NCBI GenBank assembly: GCA_937998875.1
Contig: CALLBO010000032.1
Span: 1-64,000 of the forward strand
Length of the DNA: 64,000 bases
Direction of reading: 5' to 3'
Source of the DNA: an uncultured Granulosicoccaceae bacterium
Lineage (GTDB): Bacteria > Pseudomonadota > Gammaproteobacteria > Granulosicoccales > Granulosicoccaceae
Shown here: one piece after another, positions 26,294 to 33,794 of the stretch
Layout of the letters: every line of letters begins with the position of its first letter
Numbering within the stretch: position 1 is the first letter of the stretch
Program-made: the position numbers and the translations under genes
Notes under the pieces: model-generated
What the model was told of the DNA's origin: nothing
Seen by the model: only the letters and a program-made list of their open reading frames with translations
Database searches by the model: none

Positions 26294-27049
26294 ATGTCTG
26301 AAGTAAATCAAATTATTGATACTCTAAAACAGCTGCTCAAGGAAAAAGACAAGACTCAGTACGATGTTGCAGCAGTTTTGAACCTGGGGGTCGCCAGAGT
26401 CAAACAGATGTATTCCAAGAACGATTTTCATATCCAGCGACTTGCGACAGTGTGTAACGAGCTGCTTGATATGGAGCTGTCTGATCTGGTACAGATTACC
26501 CAGGACCGCCAGAAGTATATCGAGCAGCTGACCGAGAAGCAGGAGAAGCAGCTAATCTCAGATGATCGTCTGCTGGTGGTTGCAGTATCTATTATGAACA
26601 ACTGGACGCCGACGGAGATTGTCGAACGTTATGAGATTTCTGATGCCGAGTGTCATCGTCATCTGGTGACATTGGAAAAACTCAAGTTGATTAGTCGCCG
26701 TGCTAATGGTCGAATTAAATTACTGATTGATCGCAATTTTCAATGGATACCGAATGGACCGCTTGAGCAGTTCTTCCGCCGTCATGTACAAAGCGATTTT
26801 CTTGATGCAGGTTTTAACAAGCCGGGTGAGGTTAGGCTTTTCCGAACTGGCATGCTGACGTCAAAATCTGCTGAGGAACTGACGCGGCGTATAGATAAAG
26901 TGGTTAACGAATTTGTGGATCTTAATCGAGAAGACGCCCAGCTTGAGCTACAACATCGAGTTGGATACAGCTTTCTGGTCGCAATGCGCCCGTGGTTAAT
27001 GCCGTCATTTACCAAGCTGCTGCGCCGAGACCTGAGCCTGAAGGATTGA
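26294..27049 (+). CDS. HTH transcriptional regulator, XRE-like N-terminus
   Basis: 251 residues. Residues about 5-65 fit an XRE-type helix-turn-helix (DKTQYDVAAVLNLGVARVKQMYSKN), followed by a linker helix and a second winged-helix-like region (NNWTPTEIVERYEISDAECHRHLVTLEKLKLIS, about 105-140). The C-terminal 110 residues are an effector or dimer domain I cannot name. Single gene; no operator was found upstream. The last three codons and stop are duplicated in tandem just behind the gene. Confidence 0.8.
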   Translation: MSEVNQIIDTLKQLLKEKDKTQYDVAAVLNLGVARVKQMYSKNDFHIQRLATVCNELLDMELSDLVQITQDRQKYIEQLTEKQEKQLISDDRLLVVAVSIMNNWTPTEIVERYEISDAECHRHLVTLEKLKLISRRANGRIKLLIDRNFQWIPNGPLEQFFRRHVQSDFLDAGFNKPGEVRLFRTGMLTSKSAEELTRRIDKVVNEFVDLNREDAQLELQHRVGYSFLVAMRPWLMPSFTKLLRRDLSLKD

Positions 27050-27061
27050 CTGAAGGATTGA
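27038..27061 (+). repeat. 12-base tandem duplication across a stop codon
   Basis: CTGAAGGATTGA occurs at 27038-27049 and again at 27050-27061 with no mismatch. It copies the last codons (Leu-Lys-Asp-stop) of the regulator in the same frame, so read-through would meet a second identical stop. Confidence 0.95.
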
Positions 27062-27118
27062 TAAAGAGAAGTGGGATCCGTTGAGTGCTGATAAGCAGCT
27101 TAACGAAGACGCACAGTA

Positions 27119-28078
27119 TTACGGTTGCAGTACCGGCCCGGGTTTAACGACCTGTATTCGCGGGCCTGATGAATGCCATTTGGTCGCACCCTCCAGCGAT
27201 TTGTGATCAAGGTGGGTGATGTACCAAAATACAATATCCTGGCGGTCGATACTCTCACTGTCGTTATAGTGGTCGCCTATCTCTCCTCTTGCACCGAGAC
27301 GCCAGCCGTTGGTTTCGCTTCGTCGCCATTTACGCACGGCCACGTCCCACTGGGAGAAGTCATCGGTAAATCCGTCATAGGGACCCGGATCAACTTCTAC
27401 CCGCAGTCCGGTTTCTGCGTCTCTAATGGTCCAGTAGTTTGTACTGACCTTACGATCGTTAAACTCTGAAGTCTGCAAGTCACCACTGTTCTTCAGTACC
27501 TGGTCTTCCCTATTTTCGTTGAGGTCGAAGTCAAACATCCAGTGGGCATGGTGACGATGATCTTCTTCACACTGCAAACCACGGCTGAATATGTAGGAAT
27601 CCATGAATCCTTTAGGGCTAAAAATGTAGGCTTGATAGATATCGTAGTCACCCAGCTCGGCATTGACGCCAAGCTCCAGATAGTCGTTGCCATCCTGCGT
27701 ATAGGTTCTTGCGCACATGCCGGAGCCGTTACAACTGTCGTATGGTGGATTTAGTTCTATAGGGACATAAACACTGCTCCACAATATGTCTGCAAACGGT
27801 CCACAGACATCATTATCGTATTCAACTCGCATCACTGGAAAACTGGCTTTGGACAAAATTTTAAGATCGTCAAAGTAGACTTCCGTTAGCTCCAGTCCCT
27901 GTGCACCCCCGGTGCTGTAGGAAAACTCCCAGCCTTGCCAGCTGATATCACCCTGATAGGCGTGACTCACAGGCATCGAAAAAAATCCGAATAAACAAAA
28001 GATCAGCTTCAGGTGAAGGTTGTGCTGTAGGTGAAAACGGATGTTCATTAGATGATGATGTTTACTAGACAGCTTCAT
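27119..28078 (-). CDS. Divergent copper-amine-oxidase-like catalytic domain protein
   Basis: 319 residues; signal peptide to about residue 40 (MPVSHA). The mature part follows the order of the copper amine oxidase catalytic domain: WQGWEFSYSTGGAQGLELTEV with MRVEY; then LGDYDIYQAYIF (142-153), aligning with the TPQ site GNYDYIFDWIF so that Tyr145 falls on the cofactor tyrosine; DHRHHAHWMFDFDL (173-186), matching the H-x-H copper block; FSQWDVAVRKW; and DIVFWYITHLDH (281-292), matching the WYTxxxxH block with the third copper His. It is about half the normal length and lacks N-terminal domains, which seem to be on the overlapping upstream gene. The Asn before the tyrosine is Asp here, so activity is unproven. 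Confidence 0.6.
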   Translation of the reverse strand: MKLSSKHHHLMNIRFHLQHNLHLKLIFCLFGFFSMPVSHAYQGDISWQGWEFSYSTGGAQGLELTEVYFDDLKILSKASFPVMRVEYDNDVCGPFADILWSSVYVPIELNPPYDSCNGSGMCARTYTQDGNDYLELGVNAELGDYDIYQAYIFSPKGFMDSYIFSRGLQCEEDHRHHAHWMFDFDLNENREDQVLKNSGDLQTSEFNDRKVSTNYWTIRDAETGLRVEVDPGPYDGFTDDFSQWDVAVRKWRRSETNGWRLGARGEIGDHYNDSESIDRQDIVFWYITHLDHKSLEGATKWHSSGPRIQVVKPGPVLQP

Positions 28079-28974
28079 TGGATTGAACCGCTGTTTTCAA
28101 CAGAGTTGGTGCTTAGATTAACCAAGGCGCGATACTCGGGAAGTTTCCCGTTGCCTTCACCGAACGTGACATAGATTTTTCGTTCAGCAAAAAAACTGGC
28201 CCCACTTGCGGCAGTTTGAACTGCTGTCGGAAAAGCCAGGAGGCCGGTTCCAGACAGATTGTTGTGACCGGTAAATCCCTGGCGGGTTAGATGACTGGCT
28301 GCCAGTTCGATTGCCCGTGCCACTTCCGCTCTGGATTCAGGTGGTTGATAGAGCTGCGCCGCTACGGTGGAGTGATCGATAACTTCGGTGCCCGTTGCAT
28401 CAAGTGTGACGGTTACAACTCGATTGCTATCGTAGTTGAACATCTCGATCTCTATAAGGCTTGCGGTACCTGATTTGTCCTGAAGTTTATGTTGCGCCAG
28501 AATCTCGTGCCGCGCACCTAGTGCATTGTATATATCTAGAAATTTTATCAGTTTGGTGCTGATTTTCGCTACTGTGTTCGAGGTATCTTTAGCGGCAATG
28601 ACTGCTATGTTGGTGATGTCCTCCGGCTGAGGAGGCCAGATATTCTGATTAGAGTCGGTGAAGCGGATTTGATCTGTGATCACGTGGTTGTCTTCGACGG
28701 TTGTAACAATTTCTGTTGTTTGGTTTGGCCCTGTCGGGGCCTGCTCACCCTGTGATTGTACCTGTGGCGTGTTCAAATCAATTGCATTCGGGGACTGCGT
28801 TTGTAGCGGCATTTCATCAGTCTGTGAACCCACGGTGCTGCTTTCACAGGCGGAAAGAAGCACGCACGGCACCCCTGCAACCAGCACCACGATTAGAATT
28901 GACAGACGTCTGTGCAGACGCTTAAAAACGTTTGCCCGGTATCTCTGTATTTCTGCTAACTGTATTGCTGACAC
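28075..28974 (-). CDS. Lipoprotein resembling amine oxidase N2/N3 domains
   Basis: 299 residues. Hydrophobic segment about 26-42 ending in LLSAC gives a lipobox (Cys43), so it is membrane-anchored. After a Gln/Thr-rich linker (about 45-95), the segment VVTVTLDATGTEV, DHSTVAAQLYQPPESRAEVARAIELAA and LTRQGFTGHNNL resembles the N2/N3 arms of copper amine oxidases (V..L..PP.t..E...A......L..rG). The stop shares ATGA with the next gene, the catalytic-like part, so the products are made together and may form one split enzyme. The similarity is by eye and moderate. Confidence 0.55.
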   Translation of the reverse strand: MSAIQLAEIQRYRANVFKRLHRRLSILIVVLVAGVPCVLLSACESSTVGSQTDEMPLQTQSPNAIDLNTPQVQSQGEQAPTGPNQTTEIVTTVEDNHVITDQIRFTDSNQNIWPPQPEDITNIAVIAAKDTSNTVAKISTKLIKFLDIYNALGARHEILAQHKLQDKSGTASLIEIEMFNYDSNRVVTVTLDATGTEVIDHSTVAAQLYQPPESRAEVARAIELAASHLTRQGFTGHNNLSGTGLLAFPTAVQTAASGASFFAERKIYVTFGEGNGKLPEYRALVNLSTNSVENSGSIQ

Positions 28975-29039
28975 GTTGCTACCACCAGGTTGTATTGACT
29001 GCTTGTGCCACGACTGAGTGGCTGTGGCTGATTGTTAAT

Positions 29040-30134
29040 CTAATTTGTATTGGTGTTTTCCAGAGCTGGCTTTTTAGTCGGGCTAGTCGGATGCTCATGA
29101 TTTGTATAGTTTTCAATAAGCTCAGTCAATTCGTTGGGCTCGTGGCCGGCAAAGAGCTGCACGGTCTCACCTTTTCGAAATACCGAGATAACGACCGGCT
29201 CGTTAAGGTGTTCATCTGAGTCAGGCAGTACGGCAGCGAAGTCATGTGGATTTTTGCATACAAGACCGTTGATGGAGAGTATGAGATCACCACCAAGCAG
29301 CATTTTTTTTCCACCAATCTCTGAAGGTACTGTGCCTGCGGTCAGACCTGCCTTTGCCATTAGTGAATTAGCATTGACTCTTTGCACGAGCAGGCCGGAT
29401 TGCGGCAGATTCAGTAGAGCGGCGGTTTGATTATCGAGCATAATCCCCTCGAATCCTGCGAGTAACCCTGAGCTTGTCAACAGTGCCTGTTTCGTTGTGT
29501 TGCTCGAAGTAGCAAAGCCGATACCGTCAAAGCCCCCGCTTTTTGTCAGAATAAAGCTGACTATGCCAATTACTTCGCCATTGGTATTGAACATGGGGCC
29601 GCCGGAGTTGCCTGTATTTATTGCTGTATCTGTTTGCAGGAACTCAATGGGTGTGCCGCGAGCCATCAACCCGCGGTTCAGCCTGCCTGATAAATGACCG
29701 ACGCTAAGTGTCTGGGAAATGCCGAACGGTGCGCCGATAATAAATACTTCACTCCCTATGGGTGTGGCATTGGAATCTGCAAGGGTAGCAATCTGTGGTG
29801 CAGGATGACTCTCTCGCAGTTTGAGTAGTGCAACATCACTCGCGGTCAGTGAGGAAATTACGTCCGCCTGAATTCTGATGCCGTCAGTAAATAAAACTTC
29901 GATCGCCTGTGCCTGATCGATCACATGTGCCGCAGTGAGAATCTGGTCTTCTTCGATCAGAACGCCTGAACCGATACCGAGAGCTGCATCAGAGGGATCT
30001 TGTCCGGATTCGACTGTGGCGGTAAATATGGTTACTACGGATGCCGAGTGTTTTTCGTACAGAGCTGCAAAATCTGTCTTGCTGTTGGCGTGTGAACTCG
30101 AAAACAGACAAAGTAACAGCAGAATTGTGCGCAT
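29040..30134 (-). CDS. Trypsin-like serine protease with PDZ domain (Deg/HtrA type)
   Basis: 364 residues; signal peptide to about residue 18. Catalytic triad visible: His in LTAAHVID (about 70), Asp in ASDVALLKL (about 100), Ser in NTGNSGGPMFN (about 175). One PDZ-like domain follows (LPQSGLLVQRVNANSLMAKAGL, GGDLILSINGL). Single PDZ as in DegS, but with a cleavable signal, so periplasmic. It lies 65 bases before the lipoprotein/amine-oxidase-like pair on the same strand and may belong to the same transcript. Confidence 0.9.
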   Translation of the reverse strand: MRTILLLLCLFSSSHANSKTDFAALYEKHSASVVTIFTATVESGQDPSDAALGIGSGVLIEEDQILTAAHVIDQAQAIEVLFTDGIRIQADVISSLTASDVALLKLRESHPAPQIATLADSNATPIGSEVFIIGAPFGISQTLSVGHLSGRLNRGLMARGTPIEFLQTDTAINTGNSGGPMFNTNGEVIGIVSFILTKSGGFDGIGFATSSNTTKQALLTSSGLLAGFEGIMLDNQTAALLNLPQSGLLVQRVNANSLMAKAGLTAGTVPSEIGGKKMLLGGDLILSINGLVCKNPHDFAAVLPDSDEHLNEPVVISVFRKGETVQLFAGHEPNELTELIENYTNHEHPTSPTKKPALENTNTN

Positions 30135-30289
30135 AGCTCATCTCCTGAAATTGTACCGTTAAACTACTCTATTGAGTCGCGTTGCGGTACCTTGTGTTCA
30201 TGGTTTAGTTTCAGCCCGGTTGATTTACGCGGCAGTTGGGTTACTTGCTTTCTACCAGCTGAAAACCGAAGCCGGTTACCCACACACCA

Positions 30290-31246
30290 CTACTGCCAGG
30301 CCGCACCCATAAACATAGATTGACCACGAGCTGTGAAGTACACATTAAGCAATGCCCAGATCCCTCCTGCCTGCTTGATTTTTTGCAAACCGCCGCTTTT
30401 TCTAAGGCCCATGAGAAAAAGAGGCAATTGCCACAGACCGATAAATAGAATTGCCCACCAGAGGGAAATTTTACCAAAAAGCGCTAACAAAATAGCAAGT
30501 GTTGTAGCGAGTATGGCCACAATTTGTACCATTGGGAATAATAGACTTGGTAGCTCCGCCATAGTCAGGCCGTGTTTACGTATACCCTCAATGTTGCTTA
30601 CGCCGCGCCAGCGTTCTTTTTGGTAAAATCGCTTTACGTTATGGGCTTCGCCGTGATGTATAGCTCTGATAGATGGATCGCACCAGATATCTCCGCGCTG
30701 TTGCAAACGAATGCCAAGGTCGTAGTCCTCACAGGTTTCCAGACTGGTATCAAATCCATTGACTGCCTGGAAGGTGTCTCTGCGCACAAAGAGATTCATG
30801 GATTCCAGCCATTCAACCTTCTGTGGCGGGTCGCTTGGCCCACCTTTTTTCCTGATTTGATACCAGCATTCCTGCACCCAGGTCGATTCTGCTGGTATGC
30901 CCGGGGGACTGCCGAAACACTTCACCGCATCATTGTTGACGTACGGCAGGACTGCGTCGAACCAGTCCGGCAGGAGTGTGCAATCTGCGTCTATGAAGGC
31001 AAGTACTTTGCCTTGTGCTCGCTCCGCACCGTAATTGCGAAGTGCTGCCACTGTGACGTCTGGAACAACATAAACGTCGGCCGAGTACTTTCGTGCAACT
31101 TCCACTGTGTCATCGTCTGAGCCGTTGTCGATGACGAGAATTTCGTAAGCCATAGCAGTCGATCGGGCGTCGCGAATAGAGCGCAGGCATTCGTCGAGAT
31201 TGCTCGCTTCATTTTTGACCGGAATTATTATCGACAGGCTAATCAA
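30290..31246 (-). CDS. Family 2 glycosyltransferase with C-terminal membrane helices
   Basis: 318 residues. GT-A fold: SIIIPVKNEASNLDECLRSI, VIDNGSDDDTVEVA, LAFIDADCTLLPDWF (DxD), then GFDTSLETCEDYDLGIRLQQRG (the ED acceptor block). Two hydrophobic helices at about 238-258 and 262-285 anchor it in the inner membrane. Probably makes or modifies a surface polysaccharide or glycolipid; donor and acceptor unknown. Confidence 0.88.
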   Translation of the reverse strand: MISLSIIIPVKNEASNLDECLRSIRDARSTAMAYEILVIDNGSDDDTVEVARKYSADVYVVPDVTVAALRNYGAERAQGKVLAFIDADCTLLPDWFDAVLPYVNNDAVKCFGSPPGIPAESTWVQECWYQIRKKGGPSDPPQKVEWLESMNLFVRRDTFQAVNGFDTSLETCEDYDLGIRLQQRGDIWCDPSIRAIHHGEAHNVKRFYQKERWRGVSNIEGIRKHGLTMAELPSLLFPMVQIVAILATTLAILLALFGKISLWWAILFIGLWQLPLFLMGLRKSGGLQKIKQAGGIWALLNVYFTARGQSMFMGAAWQ

Positions 31247-31380
31247 GGTGTGTTTTTTACCGAACGTAATACAGGTTTATGGATCTTCTAAGATCAGGTG
31301 GGGGTACCATAGCGCCGGAAGTATACAACGCCAGGATGCTGGCAGCATTGACTGTTGTCACATCGCCTATCCGATGCATG

Positions 31381-31435
31381 TGAACAGGTAGATGTTAAGT
31401 GGATATAATCAGGACTAGTACACAAATTATTTGTG
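31381..31435 (+). promoter_or_regulatory. Candidate sigma-70 promoter with 15-bp palindromic operator
   Basis: TGAACA (31381-31386), 17-base spacer, TATAAT (31404-31409). CACAAAT-T-ATTTGTG (31421-31435), a perfect palindrome, overlaps the expected transcription start. A second palindrome lies at 31465-31479. It would drive the HAD gene. The rest of 31247-31552 shows nothing else. Confidence 0.5.
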
Positions 31436-31464
31436 AACAGGCTCTTGGGTTAGCCGCTGGTTAT

Positions 31465-31479
31465 TGAGAACAGTTCTCA
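31465..31479. promoter_or_regulatory. Second palindrome upstream of the HAD gene
   Basis: TGAGAAC-A-GTTCTCA, perfect arms around a central base, 74 bases before the gene start. Sequence differs from the palindrome at 31421, so it would be read by another regulator or form an RNA hairpin. Confidence 0.4.
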
Positions 31480-31552
31480 TCCATGTTCGTAATGATCAGG
31501 CCGGCTCAACCGGATAATTTACACTACCGCCCTTCGGGTTTTGAGAAGCTAT

Positions 31553-32152
31553 ATGATCGCACTCTGGGATCTCGGTAATGTCGTTGTGCAGTGGAATCCC
31601 GACAAGATTCTGCAAATGACAAATCTACCTGCAGAAAGAACAAAGCTGTTGCGTAGTCACTTGTTTGAAAGCGAATTGTGGCTTGACCTCGACCGTGGAA
31701 TCACAGACGAGAAAGCGGTGGCTGCAGAGATCGTTGCAAGCACAGAGTTGCGTGAGTCGGAGTTGTTCGATTGCTTCGATATTGTACGGCAGTCCTTAAT
31801 TGATTTTCCGCAATCTGTCGGGTTGATTCGTGAAATGCATAAGACAAATATTCCACTTTATGTTTTGTCAAATATGTCGTTGGCAAACGCGCAATTCCTG
31901 CGTAGCCGGTCTTACTTTGATCTGTTCACCGGTATTGTCATTTCGGCCGAGGAAAAACTGATCAAGCCAGATGCTGAGCTCTTCAAACGTGTCCTGCAAC
32001 GCTATGATCTCTCACCTAAAGATGTGGTTTTCATTGACGACAGCCTGCCTAACATCGAGGCAGCTATATCATTGGGTATACATGGTGTTCACTTTAAGGG
32101 AACCGATCAATGTTACGCCAGAGTGCGCAGCTACTTTTCGGATCTGACTTAG
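31553..32152 (+). CDS. HAD-family hydrolase (YihX-like)
   Basis: 199 residues from the ATG at 31553 (MIALWDLGNVVVQWNPD); a TTG at 31541 would add MRSY. Motif I is DLGNVV with Asp6 as nucleophile and Asn in place of the second Asp, as in YihX-type phosphatases. Motif II is in VLSNMS, motif III is Lys in KLIKPDAELF, motif IV in FIDDSLPNIEAA. Probably a soluble sugar-phosphate or similar phosphatase. Confidence 0.85.
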   Translation: MIALWDLGNVVVQWNPDKILQMTNLPAERTKLLRSHLFESELWLDLDRGITDEKAVAAEIVASTELRESELFDCFDIVRQSLIDFPQSVGLIREMHKTNIPLYVLSNMSLANAQFLRSRSYFDLFTGIVISAEEKLIKPDAELFKRVLQRYDLSPKDVVFIDDSLPNIEAAISLGIHGVHFKGTDQCYARVRSYFSDLT

Positions 32153-32256
32153 GTTATTCGTGTCAACTGAGCATTAAGTTTTCATATAATTTTTAATTTA
32201 ATTCCTTCTTCAAGTTGCCGTAGGCTGCGGTAGAGAAAAAACGGATAGCACTACGT

Positions 32257-32841
32257 ATGTCAAAGCTCTACTTTTATTATTCTTCGATGAATGCCGGAAA
32301 ATCTACCTCGCTGCTTCAATCGAGTTATAACTATCGCGAGCGCGGCATGAATACACTGGTGCTCTCACCCATGGTGGATGATCGTGATGGCAGAGGTGTG
32401 GTGGCATCACGCATCGGACTTAAAACTGAAGCCACTGTAATTCGGCCTGAAGATAATGTTTACAAAGTGATTGAACGTCACCATAGCAAGGAGAATTTGA
32501 GTTGTGTACTGATCGATGAGGCGCAGTTTCTAAAGCGCGAGCAGGTTTTTCAACTGGGCGAAGTGTGTGACAAACTGGATATTCCGGTGCTCGCCTACGG
32601 TATTCGGACAGACTTTCAAGGTGAGCCGTTTGAAGGCAGCAAGTATCTGCTGGCCTGGGCAGATAACTTAAAAGAGCTAAAAGCGATTTGCCACTGTGGA
32701 CGTAAGGCCACCATGGTGATCCGACGCGATGCAACAGGTAAGGCGGTTACTGAAGGTGCGCAGATAGCAATCGGTGGCAACGACCTTTACGAATCAACCT
32801 GTCGTTTACACTTTAAAGAAGAGTATTTTGCCAATTCCTAA
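32257..32841 (+). CDS. tdk: Thymidine kinase
   Basis: 194 residues, full length for the bacterial type II enzyme. P-loop SSMNAGKST (9-17), Walker-B-like LIDEAQFLK, the lasso region [17 protein letters not shown] with zinc cysteines, and the family end [13 protein letters not shown]. It phosphorylates thymidine in salvage. Single gene, 104 bases after the HAD gene. Confidence 0.95.
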   Translation: MSKLYFYYSSMNAGKSTSLLQSSYNYRERGMNTLVLSPMVDDRDGRGVVASRIGLKTEATVIRPEDNVYKVIERHHSKENLSCVLIDEAQFLKREQVFQLGEVCDKLDIPVLAYGIRTDFQGEPFEGSKYLLAWADNLKELKAICHCGRKATMVIRRDATGKAVTEGAQIAIGGNDLYESTCRLHFKEEYFANS

Positions 32842-32867
32842 TAGTGGTGCACCAAAGTGATGTGCGG

Positions 32868-33755
32868 TTATAAATGCAACTTTTCACGATGGTACACATA
32901 GAATCCGGAGCCTACAATAATTGCAATGCCCACCCAGGTGGTTAACGCGGGCACATCTGTGAAAAAGTACCACCCGAAAACAACCGCACCGACTATTTCG
33001 AAATAGTGAAAAGGGGCAAGTGCCGACGCATCGGCAAAGCTGAACGCGTAAACCAGTAACAGATGGCCAATACACCCGATAGCGCCGATTAGAATCATCA
33101 ATCCCCACTGCCCGACAGTTGGTGCCGTAATTTGTAACGCGTCGAATCCTGCAGCGTTACCGATTAATAGCGCTGCACTTATAGTAATGAACCCTGCAAT
33201 GCCTGTGTACAGCTGAATGATAACGGCATTGGTATTTTGTGCGAGCTTGCGGGTAAGAATCAGGTACAACGCAAAGCAGAATGCTGCACCAAGGGGCAGA
33301 ATTGCATAAACACCAAAAGCTTTTGCGCTTGGTTGAATAATAATGAGCGCACCGATGAACCCGATCATTACCGCTACTATTCGTCTAATGCCGATTTTTT
33401 CATCAAGAATAATTGGCGATAACAGTGTCAGCAGCAAGGGTTCGACAAAAAATATTGCCAGCGCGTCCGCCAGCGGCATTTTCACCAGCGACGTAAAGAA
33501 GAATAACGTCGCAACAGCGATCAAAATACCGCGCAAGGCAAATAAATGCCATTGGCTGACCGCAAGTTGCCGTCTTAGTGGATATAGTAAAGGCAGCAGA
33601 AACATCGATTGAAACAGCATCCTGCTCCAGACAATCTGCCCTGAGGCCATGCTGGATGTAAGAAACTTTGCAACAACATCCATCAGCGGCAGTAGCACCA
33701 TTGCGATAAGCATGAATGCAACACCGCGTTGAAAGTTACTTGCGCTCGGAAGCAA
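32868..33755 (-). CDS. EamA-family (DMT) transporter
   Basis: 295 residues, ten hydrophobic helices arranged as two EamA repeats. Family features: MVLLPLMDVVAKFLTS at the start, WSRMLFQSMFLLPL, ALAIFFVEPLLLTLLSPIILDE (end of first repeat) and ASALAPFHYFEIVGAVVFGWYFF in the second. It probably exports a small metabolite; substrate not known. The gene is convergent with tdk. Confidence 0.88.
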   Translation of the reverse strand: MLPSASNFQRGVAFMLIAMVLLPLMDVVAKFLTSSMASGQIVWSRMLFQSMFLLPLLYPLRRQLAVSQWHLFALRGILIAVATLFFFTSLVKMPLADALAIFFVEPLLLTLLSPIILDEKIGIRRIVAVMIGFIGALIIIQPSAKAFGVYAILPLGAAFCFALYLILTRKLAQNTNAVIIQLYTGIAGFITISAALLIGNAAGFDALQITAPTVGQWGLMILIGAIGCIGHLLLVYAFSFADASALAPFHYFEIVGAVVFGWYFFTDVPALTTWVGIAIIVGSGFYVYHREKLHL

Positions 33756-33794
33756 CTAACTTACCGAACGCGTGATGTAAAGCTGCATGTCGAG

